36,979 nucleotides of DNA, taken from contig NZ_BAGN01000150.1 in NCBI RefSeq assembly GCF_000308835.1, positions 1-36,979 of the forward strand, in the 5' to 3' direction. Below the pieces are notes generated by a model. It did not search any database. It saw only the letters and a program-made list of their open reading frames with translations, and had not been told where the DNA came from. Origin of the DNA: Nocardia vinacea NBRC 16497. GTDB taxonomy: Bacteria; Actinomycetota; Actinomycetes; Mycobacteriales; Mycobacteriaceae. Positions 9,873-18,185 of this stretch are shown one piece after another (positions within the stretch are counted from its first letter, which is position 1; each line of letters begins with the position of its first letter). Position numbers and translations under genes: made by a program.

Positions 9873-11105
9873 ATGTCCGACTCACCGTCGCCCAAGCCGA
9901 ACGAACCAACCGGCTCGCCCGAACCGAGCGGCGGCGCGCCTGACGAAGGTGACGGCGAACAGTTCGCCGCGCGTCCGGGTCAGCACGAAAGTCCGAATCC
10001 GCAACCGACGGAACCGAGCACCGGACACGGCAGGCACGAGATGGCCGGACCCGCGGGCTACCCACAGTTCGAGGGTCCCGGCGCAGCGCAGTACGGTAGT
10101 GAACCGGTGGAGCCGCCACCGCCGGTCGGCGCGCCCGGACAACCGGGACAGCCGAGCTACGGCCCACCGGGAACCGGTCCCGGCTCGGCGCATCCCGCAT
10201 CGATGCCCCCTGGCGCGATGCCGCCCGGAGCTGCCGCAACGGCTGCTGGAGCGGTCCCGCCGGGCGCAATGCAACCCGGCTTCGATCCGGCCGGCGCAGC
10301 AGCGCCCGGCCTGGCGAAGCCCGGCACCATGCCGCCCGGTGCCGTACCTCCCGGCGCAATGCCGCCTGGCGCAACGCAACCCGGTTTCGAACCGGTCGGT
10401 ACGATGCCTCCCCCCGGCGCAATGCCTCCGGGCGCTCAGCCCGGCGCGCCGACCTACGGCTACCAATCCGCCCCCGGCGCGCCGACGACCCTCGATGTCG
10501 GCAATGCCCTGAGCTACGGCTGGGAGAAGTTCCGCGCGAATTTCGGCCCCTGGCTGGCCGTTACCGCGGTCGGCGTGATCATCTATCTCGCCTTCGTGCT
10601 CATCGTCCAGGCCGTGCAACCGAATTCGCTGTTCAGTCTATTGCTGATCTTCCTCGCGGTCATGGTCGCGATCTGGCTGTTGCAGGCCGCCATGATCCGC
10701 GGCGCCCTCTACGAAACCGATGGCAACAAACCGACTTTCGCGTCCTACTTCCATTTCGTGAATGCGGGCAATGTCCTCTTGACAGCCCTGCTCGCCTTCG
10801 CGCTCACCTGGATCGGCGCGGCGCTGTGCTTCGTGCCCGGTCTGATCGCCGGATTCCTGTGCATGTTCTCACTGCACTTCGTCGTCGATCAAGAACAGGG
10901 TCCGTTCGACGCGATCAAGTCCAGCGCGACGCTGGTCATCGCCAATATCGGGCAGGTGCTGCTACTCGGCCTCGCCGTGCTGGTCATCACCTTTGTCGCC
11001 ACCCTGCTGTGCGGCTTCGGCCTGCTGGTCGCCGGACCGGTGTGCACGATCGCGGTGACCTACGCCTACCGGGCACTCACCGGCGGCACCGTGTCTGTGT
11101 CCTAG
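9873..11105 (+). CDS. Proline/glycine-rich multi-pass membrane protein (Rv2560-like)
   Basis: A 410-residue protein in two parts. Residues 1 to about 205 are disordered and rich in Pro, Gly, Ala and Met, with PPGAMPPG-like repeats. The rest is an integral membrane domain starting DVGNALSYGWEKFRANFGPWLAV, with about four to five hydrophobic segments and ending in VTYAYRALTGG. This architecture matches the mycobacterial protein annotated as proline and glycine rich transmembrane protein (Rv2560, from memory), also located near rarA. The function is unknown; the domain resembles membrane proteins that carry cytosolic proline-rich tails. The ATG at 9873 was chosen because the repeat-bearing tail starts there; an open frame continues upstream without conservation. 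A terminator hairpin follows the stop. Confidence 0.85.
   Translation: MSDSPSPKPNEPTGSPEPSGGAPDEGDGEQFAARPGQHESPNPQPTEPSTGHGRHEMAGPAGYPQFEGPGAAQYGSEPVEPPPPVGAPGQPGQPSYGPPGTGPGSAHPASMPPGAMPPGAAATAAGAVPPGAMQPGFDPAGAAAPGLAKPGTMPPGAVPPGAMPPGATQPGFEPVGTMPPPGAMPPGAQPGAPTYGYQSAPGAPTTLDVGNALSYGWEKFRANFGPWLAVTAVGVIIYLAFVLIVQAVQPNSLFSLLLIFLAVMVAIWLLQAAMIRGALYETDGNKPTFASYFHFVNAGNVLLTALLAFALTWIGAALCFVPGLIAGFLCMFSLHFVVDQEQGPFDAIKSSATLVIANIGQVLLLGLAVLVITFVATLLCGFGLLVAGPVCTIAVTYAYRALTGGTVSVS
10203..10445 (+). repeat. Degenerate in-gene repeat encoding PPGAMPPG-type units
   Basis: The DNA repeats motifs close to ATGCCGCCCGGCGCA about a dozen times with short variants, giving MPPGA, VPPGA, QPGF and similar units. 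It lies in the disordered tail of the membrane protein. Copy number is likely to vary between strains by slippage. Confidence 0.8.
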
Positions 11106-11108
11106 CCT

Positions 11109-11144
11109 CCGGTGTGCTGGGCGCATCTGCTCCCAGCGCACCGG
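11109..11144. terminator. Hairpin between convergent genes
   Basis: CCGGTGTGCTGGG (11109-11121) pairs with CCCAGCGCACCGG (11132-11144); the 13-bp stem has one G-U type wobble and a 10-nt loop. It sits just after the stop at 11105 and 29 bp from the stop of the convergent DUF389 gene, so it can serve both. There is no clear T-run, as is common in actinobacteria. Confidence 0.7.
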
Positions 11145-11172
11145 AACATCGGCCCCGCAACAGAATTGGTGG

Positions 11173-12141
11173 TCACTTCGAGGGCAGTGACCGCATCCAC
11201 CACCACTGCTTGAACCGGGCGATCGGTCCCCCCTCGCTACCCGCGCGCGGGCGCAGCGCCAGCACGAGCACCCCGGCCGTGACAATGCCGGCCAGGTTCA
11301 CGGCGAGCTGCCCCGCCGACATGAACGCGACATGCCACTCCCCCAGAGTCGCCGCGATCACCGCGAATCCGGCCGCGGGGACGGTGGTGACCGAGATGAA
11401 CACCCCGACCAGTGCCGCCGATTTCGCGGTCACCACCGCCAGCATGCCTGCCGCACCCGCCAGCAGCGCGACCACCAGTGAGAACGGCCCGACCTCATAG
11501 ATGAAGTCGACATTCTCGATGGCTTCCACCCCGGTCGGCGTGATCCAGCCGAACTGCTCCCACAGCAAGGTCGCCAACAGCGTGATGACCATCGCCACGG
11601 GAAATGCCACCAGCAGTGCGATCGCCGACCTGCGGGCGAGCAGGAAATCGCGCCGCCACAGCCCCACCGAAAAGGCTGCCAGCGGCCCGAATTCCGGCCC
11701 GACCACCATCGCGCCGACGATCGTCACCGGTGAGTCGGTGGCCACGCCGACGGCCGCGAGCAGGCAGGCGATGGTGAGGAAGGCGACGAAGGTCAGCGTC
11801 AGCGAGGACTCCTCATGGGTCTGGGCGAGCAGTTCCTCCCACACCACCGCATCGGTCGGATCGCCCGGAGCCTCTTCGACCGCCCGCTCACCCGCATCGG
11901 AAATCACCGTCTCGACGGGGCCGAGCGTGATGCCGCCGGTGTGTTTGATACCGAGCGTGGTCAGATCGGCGAGCACATCATTGGCGGCCTCACGCGCGAC
12001 ATCGGCCTGGATCAGGTCACCGACGGGCTCGACGGCGACACCGCGCGCCAGCGTCACATGCGTGACGCCCGGGTCGGCACTCAGCACCGCCATCACCTTG
12101 TCGGTGAGTTCGGGCGGGCTGATCATGCGCAAGTGCAGCAA
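11173..12141 (-). CDS. DUF389 family integral membrane protein
   Basis: A 322-residue membrane protein of the DUF389 family. Residues 1-105 form a soluble alpha/beta domain (MLHLRMISPPELTDKVMAVL...). From about residue 112 onward there are six or so hydrophobic helices; the family signature is in the first part, with TIVGAMVVGPEFGPLAAFSVGL around residues 145-165. Function is not established; no enzymatic residues are known and it may be a transporter or sensor. The gene is convergent with the proline/glycine-rich membrane protein gene and lies downstream of aspS on the same strand with a 164-bp gap. That gap holds only a 6-bp hairpin (12217-12232, followed on the minus strand by a short T-run about 20 nt later), which could be a weak aspS terminator. 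Confidence 0.85.
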   Translation of the reverse strand: MLHLRMISPPELTDKVMAVLSADPGVTHVTLARGVAVEPVGDLIQADVAREAANDVLADLTTLGIKHTGGITLGPVETVISDAGERAVEEAPGDPTDAVVWEELLAQTHEESSLTLTFVAFLTIACLLAAVGVATDSPVTIVGAMVVGPEFGPLAAFSVGLWRRDFLLARRSAIALLVAFPVAMVITLLATLLWEQFGWITPTGVEAIENVDFIYEVGPFSLVVALLAGAAGMLAVVTAKSAALVGVFISVTTVPAAGFAVIAATLGEWHVAFMSAGQLAVNLAGIVTAGVLVLALRPRAGSEGGPIARFKQWWWMRSLPSK

Positions 12142-12305
12142 CGGGACCCCCTCGTGGTCGGCGTCGATGCGACAGCATCGGCGATATTGACCAAAAAGTA
12201 CCGTTCAGGCGACCGCCTCGCTATCCAGCGAGACGACCCGCACCGTACTCGTCATGCCGACCGATGACGGTCGAAAGCGGGTCCGAGCCGCCGCGAACGT
12301 CCGGC

Positions 12306-14102
12306 CTACTCGGCGGCGCCCTTCGCCTCGCCGTCCTTCTTCTTCTCCGGCTTGAAGTCCAGGCCCGCTTCCTTGCGCTGCTGCGCGGTGATCGGCGCGG
12401 GCGCATCGGTCAGCGGATCCACACCGCCACCCGTCTTCGGGAAGGCGATGACCTCACGGATCGAATCCATGCCGGCCAGCAGCGCGGTGATCCGGTCCCA
12501 GCCGAAGGCGATACCGCCGTGTGGCGGGGCGCCGTAGGAGAACGCGTCGAGCAGGAAGCCGAACTTCTCCTGCGCCTCGTCGTGCCCGATGCCCATCACA
12601 TTGAAGACGCGCTCCTGCACATCGCGGCGATGGATACGGATGCTGCCGCCGCCGATCTCGTTGCCGTTGCAGACGATGTCGTAGGCGTAGGCCAGGGCCT
12701 TGCCCGGGTCGGTGTCGAACGTGTCCAGCGACTCCGGCTTGGGTGAGGTGAACGCGTGGTGCACCGCGGTCCATGCCGAATGACCAAGTGCCACATCGCC
12801 ACTCGCGGTCGCCTCGGCGGCGGGTTCGAACATCGGCGCATCCACGATCCACACGAACGCCCACGCGTTCTCATCGATCAGACCGCATTTGCGCGCGATC
12901 TCGCCCCGCGCCGCACCGAGCAGCGCGCGCTGCGCCTTGGCCGGGCCCGCGGCGAAGAACACACAGTCACCCGGTACCGCGCCGACATGCTTCGCCAGGC
13001 CATCGCGCTCGGATTCACTGAGGTTCTTGGCGACCGGACCGCCGAGCGTGCCGTCCTCCTGCACCAGCACATACGCCAGCCCCTTGGCGCCGCGCTGCTT
13101 GGCCCACTCCTGCCAGGCATCGAGCTGACGCCGGGGCTGACTCGCGCCACCGGGCATCACGACCGCGCCCACGTACTCCGCCTGGAACACCCGGAACGGG
13201 GTCTCCTTGAAATATTCGGTGCATTCGGTGATCTCGACACCGAAGCGCAGGTCCGGCTTATCGCTACCGAAGCGGCGCATCGCTTCCGCGTAGGTCATAT
13301 GCGGAATCGGGAACGGGATCTCGTAGCCGACCAGCTTCCACAGCGCTTCCAGGATTTCCTCGGCGACCAGGATCACGTCCTCCTGGCGCACGAAGCTCAT
13401 CTCGAGGTCGAGCTGGGTGAATTCGGGCTGGCGGTCGGCGCGGAAGTCCTCGTCGCGGTAGCAGCGCGCGATCTGGTAGTACCGCTCGATACCAGCGACC
13501 ATCAGCAGCTGCTTGAACAGCTGCGGGCTCTGCGGCAATGCGTAGAAACTGCCCGGCTGCAGGCGCGCGGGCACCAGGAAGTCGCGGGCACCCTCGGGCG
13601 TCGAGCGGGTCATCGTCGGGGTCTCGACCTCGATGAATTCATGACGGGCCAGCACCGCGCGGGCGGCCGCGTTGACCTTCGAGCGCAGCCGGATGGCCTT
13701 ACCCGGCGCCTCGCGACGCAGGTCGAGGTAGCGGTACTTGAGGCGGGCCTCGTCACCGGGCTGCTCGTCGAGCTGGAACGGCAACGGCGCACTCTCGTTG
13801 AGCACCTCGAGCTCGGTGACGTTGACCTCGATGGAACCGGTCGGCAGCTCCGGGTTCTCGTTGCCGTCGGGCCGCTGCTCGACCACACCGGTGACCTGCA
13901 CGCAGAATTCGGCACGCAGTTTGTGTGCCTGCGCAGCGGGCTCGCCCTCGCGGAACACCGCCTGCGCCACACCCGACGCATCGCGCAGATCGATGAAGAT
14001 CACGCCACCGTGGTCACGACGCCGGGCCACCCAGCCGGTGAGGGTGACGGTCTGACCGGCGTGCTCGCTTCGCAGCGAACCAGCCAAGTGGGTGCGCAGC
14101 AC
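12306..14102 (-). CDS. aspS: Aspartyl-tRNA synthetase, probably non-discriminating (Asp/Asn)
   Basis: A 598-residue bacterial-type class II synthetase. Residues 1-105 are the anticodon-binding OB-fold, followed by the catalytic core with motif 2 ([18 protein letters not shown]), the bacterial GAD insertion, and motif 3 (GIAFGWDRI) near the end; the C-terminal tail is Lys/Glu-rich. The start is a GTG with AAAGGA 6-7 nt upstream; the longer open frame beyond it is not conserved. His31 in the loop RRRDHGG is the residue associated with relaxed tRNA recognition in non-discriminating AspRS, so the enzyme may charge both tRNA-Asp and tRNA-Asn, with GatCAB converting the latter. It is divergent from the zinc peptidase gene across 251 bp with no recognised regulator site. 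Confidence 0.97.
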   Translation of the reverse strand: MLRTHLAGSLRSEHAGQTVTLTGWVARRRDHGGVIFIDLRDASGVAQAVFREGEPAAQAHKLRAEFCVQVTGVVEQRPDGNENPELPTGSIEVNVTELEVLNESAPLPFQLDEQPGDEARLKYRYLDLRREAPGKAIRLRSKVNAAARAVLARHEFIEVETPTMTRSTPEGARDFLVPARLQPGSFYALPQSPQLFKQLLMVAGIERYYQIARCYRDEDFRADRQPEFTQLDLEMSFVRQEDVILVAEEILEALWKLVGYEIPFPIPHMTYAEAMRRFGSDKPDLRFGVEITECTEYFKETPFRVFQAEYVGAVVMPGGASQPRRQLDAWQEWAKQRGAKGLAYVLVQEDGTLGGPVAKNLSESERDGLAKHVGAVPGDCVFFAAGPAKAQRALLGAARGEIARKCGLIDENAWAFVWIVDAPMFEPAAEATASGDVALGHSAWTAVHHAFTSPKPESLDTFDTDPGKALAYAYDIVCNGNEIGGGSIRIHRRDVQERVFNVMGIGHDEAQEKFGFLLDAFSYGAPPHGGIAFGWDRITALLAGMDSIREVIAFPKTGGGVDPLTDAPAPITAQQRKEAGLDFKPEKKKDGEAKGAAE

Positions 14103-14353
14103 GGGATTCCTTTCGACGAATGTGACACCGGCAGGGCGATCCGGTGCGGTTGCCATCGTAGTGAGACACATATCCCGAGAGGAAACCGATATCGCCGCCC
14201 CGCGTGCGAAGCTGTAGACATCAGGTCGTCGGTCCGCAGGTTTGGACCGAAACCGGGCAGTACCGCACACGTTCCCACCAGGGTGCGAGACAGCAGGGGC
14301 CGCGAACACGCGGCGCCGCAGGCGCCGCAAATCCAACACAGAAAGCGGAGCAG

Positions 14354-15277
14354 ATGACCTTCAACGAAGGCCTCCAGATCGACCCGGATCGGGCTTCATC
14401 CGGCGGTGGACCCGGAATGGGCGGCAAGCTCGCCCTCGGCGGTGGTGCCGGGGGTCTCATCCTGCTGGTAGTCGGCCTGTTGCTCGGTGGGGATCCCGGT
14501 TCGCTGCTCGGCCAGTTGAACGGCAGCGAGAGCAGCACTGTGCAGCCCGGCACCGCGGGCACGCCCGCGCACTGTAAGACCGGCGCGGACGCCAATAAGT
14601 ACGTCGACTGCCGGGTGGTGCTCACCGCACAGAGCCTCGACGCGGTGTGGGCGGCACAGCTGCCACAGCAGACCGGCAAGAAGTATTCGAAGCCGAAGCT
14701 GGTGTTGTTCTCCGGCGCGGTCTCGACCGGTTGTGGCAATGCGACCAGCGCGGTCGGCCCGTTCTACTGCCCCGCCGACCGGACCGCCTACTTCGACACC
14801 GCCTTCTTCCAGGAACTGGTCGACCGCTTCGGTTCCAGCGGCGGTCCACTCGCCCAGGAGTACGTGGTGGCGCATGAGGTCGGCCACCACATCCAGAATC
14901 TGCTCGGCGATATCGGTCGGGCCCAACAGGATCCGCGCGGACCGGAGTCCGGCGCGGTGCGCACCGAACTCCAGGCCGACTGCTACGCGGGCATCTGGGC
15001 CCACTTCGCCGACAAACAGCCCGCCCCCGGCACCGATCAACCGTTCCTGAAAGCCCTGTCCGACAACGATATCCGTGACGCCCTCTCCGCCGCGTCCGCC
15101 GTCGGCGACGACCGGATCCAGCGTGCCGCCCAGGGGCGCGTCAACCCGGAGGCCTGGACCCACGGGTCCTCGGACCAACGCCAGAAATGGTTCATCACCG
15201 GCTACAAAACCGGTCAGGTCCAAGCATGCGACACGTACTCGGCTGCCGACCTGAACAACCCGTCGGCCTTACGCTGA
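14354..15277 (+). CDS. Membrane-anchored neutral zinc metallopeptidase (YpfJ family)
   Basis: A 307-residue protein of the putative neutral zinc metallopeptidase family (YpfJ; Rv2575-like). A Gly-rich N-terminus precedes one membrane segment ([14 protein letters not shown], about residues 33-46), leaving the peptidase domain outside. The zinc site is [14 protein letters not shown] (HExxH), and [14 protein letters not shown] supplies the expected downstream acidic ligand. Two Cys pairs (CKTG...DCRV and CGN...FYC) suggest extracytoplasmic disulfides. The natural substrate is not known. The ATG has GCGGAG 6-8 nt upstream; an open frame extends about 50 codons further but is not conserved. It is divergent from aspS, the arrangement I recall in mycobacteria. 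Confidence 0.9.
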   Translation: MTFNEGLQIDPDRASSGGGPGMGGKLALGGGAGGLILLVVGLLLGGDPGSLLGQLNGSESSTVQPGTAGTPAHCKTGADANKYVDCRVVLTAQSLDAVWAAQLPQQTGKKYSKPKLVLFSGAVSTGCGNATSAVGPFYCPADRTAYFDTAFFQELVDRFGSSGGPLAQEYVVAHEVGHHIQNLLGDIGRAQQDPRGPESGAVRTELQADCYAGIWAHFADKQPAPGTDQPFLKALSDNDIRDALSAASAVGDDRIQRAAQGRVNPEAWTHGSSDQRQKWFITGYKTGQVQACDTYSAADLNNPSALR

Positions 15278-15340
15278 TCGCCGACGGATCGTCGATAATC
15301 GAGGCCAGTTGGACTGTGGCACAGCGTAGATAGGGATTTC

Positions 15341-15862
15341 ATGCGGAGAACGAAGTCGGCACTGCTGTTTCTCGTCGTGGCGCTCGCGGGTAGTTGGGGT
15401 GTCGCCTCAGCCGAACCCGCTGCCGACGCACCACAACCGCCCACCCCGGCACTGCTGACACTCACGACCATCCCGAGCGGTTGGTCCGAGCGGGTCGACC
15501 TGCGCCCGGTGCTGCAGATCTACGCCGACGGCCACGCGGTCGCACAGCCCGACGCCGCATCCACCACTCGCGCCGCCGACACCCCACCGCAGCGGCTCAC
15601 CGGCACCATCCCCACCGACGTCCTGAATGCCGCGCTGGCGGAAACCAAATCACTCGCCGCCCTCGACCTCGGCATGCCCAGCGCCACCGACCAGGGCACT
15701 CAGATCATCGACCTCATGCCTGCGCCGCCCGACCAAGACGTCCATGTCCTCATGTACGCCCCCGACGCGACCGAGAACCTCACCTTTGACCAACAAGCCA
15801 ACCGCAAACGCTTCACCGACCTCTATCGCAAACTCGTCGACGCCTTCACCCGAGACCACTGA
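15341..15862 (+). CDS. Small secreted protein of unknown function
   Basis: A 173-residue protein with a clear Sec signal peptide: positive MRRTK, a hydrophobic core, and a likely cleavage after Ala24 (VASA/EP). The mature part has no motif I recognise. It contains LLTLTTIPSGWSERVDLRPVLQIYADGHAV and a C-terminal helix rich in charged residues (ANRKRFTDLYRKLVDAF), so it is probably a small soluble or envelope-associated domain. No Cys follows the signal, so it is not a lipoprotein. It lies 63 bp after the zinc peptidase gene on the same strand and may be co-transcribed. A strong hairpin closes the unit downstream. Confidence 0.7.
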   Translation: MRRTKSALLFLVVALAGSWGVASAEPAADAPQPPTPALLTLTTIPSGWSERVDLRPVLQIYADGHAVAQPDAASTTRAADTPPQRLTGTIPTDVLNAALAETKSLAALDLGMPSATDQGTQIIDLMPAPPDQDVHVLMYAPDATENLTFDQQANRKRFTDLYRKLVDAFTRDH

Positions 15863-15942
15863 GCCGGTTGTCGACCTCGGTAGCGATCGCCACGAGGAAG
15901 GCCTGAGGTACCGCGACACTGTTCGGACGTATGCACAGAACA

Positions 15943-15981
15943 CCAATGCCCCTTCCACTCGAAATCGAGCGGGGGCATTGG
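15943..15981. terminator. Bidirectional terminator hairpin
   Basis: CCAATGCCCC (15943-15952) pairs perfectly with GGGGCATTGG (15972-15981), and an inner near-match CCACTCG/CGAGCGG extends the stem around an AAAT loop. It lies between the plus-strand secreted-protein gene and the convergent ESX-substrate-like gene, so it probably ends both transcripts. Confidence 0.85.
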
Positions 15982-15995
15982 AGAACTCCTTCGGA

Positions 15996-17612
15996 CTAGA
16001 ACTGGTCCTGTTCGTAGTCCGAGCTGACCAATTCATCCGGGTGGGTCGCGCCGATGACGTCCGGAGTGGACTCACCGAGTGGCCCGGTGAGGTCATCGTT
16101 GCCGGTGCGGCTCTGGTACGGGTCCACATTGCGGGTGTGCTCGTCGTCGTTGCCGCCGCGTTGGCCGGTGGCGCCGGGGCTGCCGCCCATGAAGGAACTC
16201 CCCGAGCTCGCCGCGCTGGTCGACGTACCCGTACCCAGGGATGTGCCGGACAGGCCCGAGACCCGGCTGATGGGTGACACGGTGCTGCCCGGCGTGCCGG
16301 TCACCTTCTGCGTCGACGGCGAGCCCGACGTGCTCGGCGAACCGGAACGGCTTCCGATACCGCTCATACCCGAGATCCCCGAGGTGGTGTGCCCGGTATT
16401 GGTCGATGCCGCCGTGGTGGACGTGCTCGGTGACCCGGAGGTGCTGGAACCGTCCAACAGGCCTGCGGCATTGGTCGACGCATCCTGCGCGACGGACTGC
16501 GCCTGTTCCATGATCGGCTCACCGATGTTCTGCATGACCGCCTGCGCGACCTCCTGCGGCGCGGGCAGACCGCTGGTCCCGAGGAGCTGGTTCACCAGAC
16601 CGGTCAGCTCGGCGGTCTTCCCGGCCAGGTCACCGCGGGTGGCATTGGCGACCGCGACGGCCGATCCGAGATGTTCGGTCGCGGTCGCGATGAGCGCGGC
16701 CTGACCGGGCGGCGTCAGCGCCACCGGCACGAGTGCGGTTGCCTGCGTGGCGAATTCGCCCGCGATACCCAACAGCTGCACATTGCCCTGCTGCACCACC
16801 GCGGCGGCCCGCTGGGTGAGTTCGGAGATATCGATACCGCGCTGACTGGTGTCCTGCCCCTGGGTCTGCGCGGTGGTGCTGGCGGCCTGCGCCTCGCGGG
16901 ACGACTGGCCCTGCCACAGCTGCTCGACGGTCTGCAGACCACCCTTGCCGACCGATACCGCGGCCTCGATGATCTTGGATGACTGACTGAGAATCGCAGT
17001 CGGGTCGAAGGCTCCGATGACGCCGGTGCCGAAGCTGTTGAGCAGCTCCAGGATCGGCTGGAACAGCGTATCGATTCCGGGAATCCCGGGAATCGATAGC
17101 CCCTGCATCAGCGCCGCGACCGGATCGGACGGAATATTCGTCGCCGCTGCGGCCGCCGCCGCTCCCTGGTTGCTCGCCCCGCCGAGCGCACTGCTCATGG
17201 CACTCTGCGCCTGTTGCGCCGCGCTCTGCGCCGCCTGCACCACCGGCGCAGCCGCATGGCTGATCGCGGTCTGCGCATCCGTAAACGCCTGCGACACATC
17301 GGGCGGCACCACACCGGACAGAATCGCGCTCGCGTCGGGGGTCGAATTGCCGTTGAGCCCAGGCATACCCGCCGGCATGGTCCCCAGCTGCGGCGAATCC
17401 TCGGTGATCTTGCGCGCGAGCACGAATTCGGGCGCCTCGATCGGCGGCAGATCCGCGGGCAACTGCGGCAGCGACAGATCGCTCAATCCCTGCGACGCGT
17501 TCTGCAGTGCGTCGACGGCGGTGTTCTGCGTCGCGATCACGGCCTCTTCGATCGCCACGCTCTGCTGATCGGGTGCGATCACGCCGGTCGCGCCGGTATC
17601 CATCGGTCTCAT
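15996..17612 (-). CDS. Large Ala/Gln/Ser-rich protein paired with EspC-like gene; candidate ESX substrate
   Basis: A 538-residue protein with no signal peptide, only weakly hydrophobic. Residues 1-340 are predicted mostly helical and rich in Ala, Gln and Val, with long heptad-like stretches (VVQAAQSAAQQAQSAMSSAL, WQGQSSREAQ). A Ser/Thr/Gly low-complexity stretch follows (about 385-500; repeated SGSPSTS units), then an acidic tail. A single WQG occurs at about residue 235, but no YxxxD/E signal is found. The start overlaps the stop of the upstream EspC-like gene (ATGA), so the two are coupled. By size, composition and partner it resembles EspA/EspB- or PPE-type type VII effectors; no sequence motif proves this. 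Confidence 0.6.
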   Translation of the reverse strand: MRPMDTGATGVIAPDQQSVAIEEAVIATQNTAVDALQNASQGLSDLSLPQLPADLPPIEAPEFVLARKITEDSPQLGTMPAGMPGLNGNSTPDASAILSGVVPPDVSQAFTDAQTAISHAAAPVVQAAQSAAQQAQSAMSSALGGASNQGAAAAAAATNIPSDPVAALMQGLSIPGIPGIDTLFQPILELLNSFGTGVIGAFDPTAILSQSSKIIEAAVSVGKGGLQTVEQLWQGQSSREAQAASTTAQTQGQDTSQRGIDISELTQRAAAVVQQGNVQLLGIAGEFATQATALVPVALTPPGQAALIATATEHLGSAVAVANATRGDLAGKTAELTGLVNQLLGTSGLPAPQEVAQAVMQNIGEPIMEQAQSVAQDASTNAAGLLDGSSTSGSPSTSTTAASTNTGHTTSGISGMSGIGSRSGSPSTSGSPSTQKVTGTPGSTVSPISRVSGLSGTSLGTGTSTSAASSGSSFMGGSPGATGQRGGNDDEHTRNVDPYQSRTGNDDLTGPLGESTPDVIGATHPDELVSSDYEQDQF

Positions 17613-17938
17613 GCCCCGCCTCCGACCTGGTCGGCGATCGCGTTCAGTACGCCCGCGTTGCCGAAGTCGGTGGTGTCGAACGCTCCGGCCGCGGTGAACG
17701 CGGACTTGGAGAGCTTGTCGTATTTGGCCGACAGATCATTGATGTCCTTGGCCTGCAACACCTGTGCCGCGGCGAACGCCAACAGATAATCGGCGCCGAT
17801 CAGACCGAATACCGGTGTGAGCGCCGCAACGTTCTGCACGGCATCGAAATTGCCCGCTCCCGCGATCTCGCCGGCGACCCCGGCATTGGTCGCCGCGAAT
17901 GCTCGGACCGCATCGGTCTCCACCGAGAGATCAGCCAT
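17609..17938 (-). CDS. EspC-like small ESX (type VII) secretion target
   Basis: A 109-residue protein resembling the EspC/DUF2580 family of ESX-secreted proteins. It starts MADLSVETDAVRAFAATNAGVAGEI, has the central LTPVFGLIGADYLLAFAAAQ helix region and ends in a second helix, LSAKYDKLSKSAFTAAGAF, a layout like a WxG100 helical hairpin. In EspC the equivalent place carries the YxxxD secretion signal; here it reads YDKLS, so the canonical acidic residue is absent. It is the first gene of a two-gene unit with the large Ala/Gln-rich partner. The nearest other gene, the SDR, is divergent across 247 bp. No EccB/C/D/E, mycosin or WxG100 genes are in the window, so secretion would rely on an ESX apparatus elsewhere. 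Confidence 0.75.
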   Translation of the reverse strand: MADLSVETDAVRAFAATNAGVAGEIAGAGNFDAVQNVAALTPVFGLIGADYLLAFAAAQVLQAKDINDLSAKYDKLSKSAFTAAGAFDTTDFGNAGVLNAIADQVGGGA

Positions 17939-18158
17939 CGAGTTGCACCCCCCAAATCGTCGTGAACTGTAGTTCCGTGTTCATAGCGTCGATCAACATC
18001 TACTCCCTGCCCGCACCGGCAGCTCGGCTGCGATCGGGCCCCTGCGCAGCTGCGGGTCGGTACCGGCGCCGCTGCGGTTGCGCTCAATATAGCGGACCCC
18101 ACCGGCAAGTTTCGAGCCCAACGCGGCCGCCGGAACGGAACTGGAACAGGTTGCAAAT

Positions 18159-18172
18159 TAGAACAAGTTCTA
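18159..18172. promoter_or_regulatory. Perfect KstR-type operator palindrome
   Basis: TAGAAC-AA-GTTCTA is a perfect inverted repeat whose 2-bp spacer and AAC/GTT core fit the KstR consensus TnnAACnnGTTnnA of mycolic-acid actinobacteria. It ends 13 bp before the SDR start and abuts a TATATTCT sequence that may be part of the promoter. It is also positioned to affect the divergent EspC-like gene. Confidence 0.65.
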
Positions 18173-18185
18173 TATTCTCGATCAC

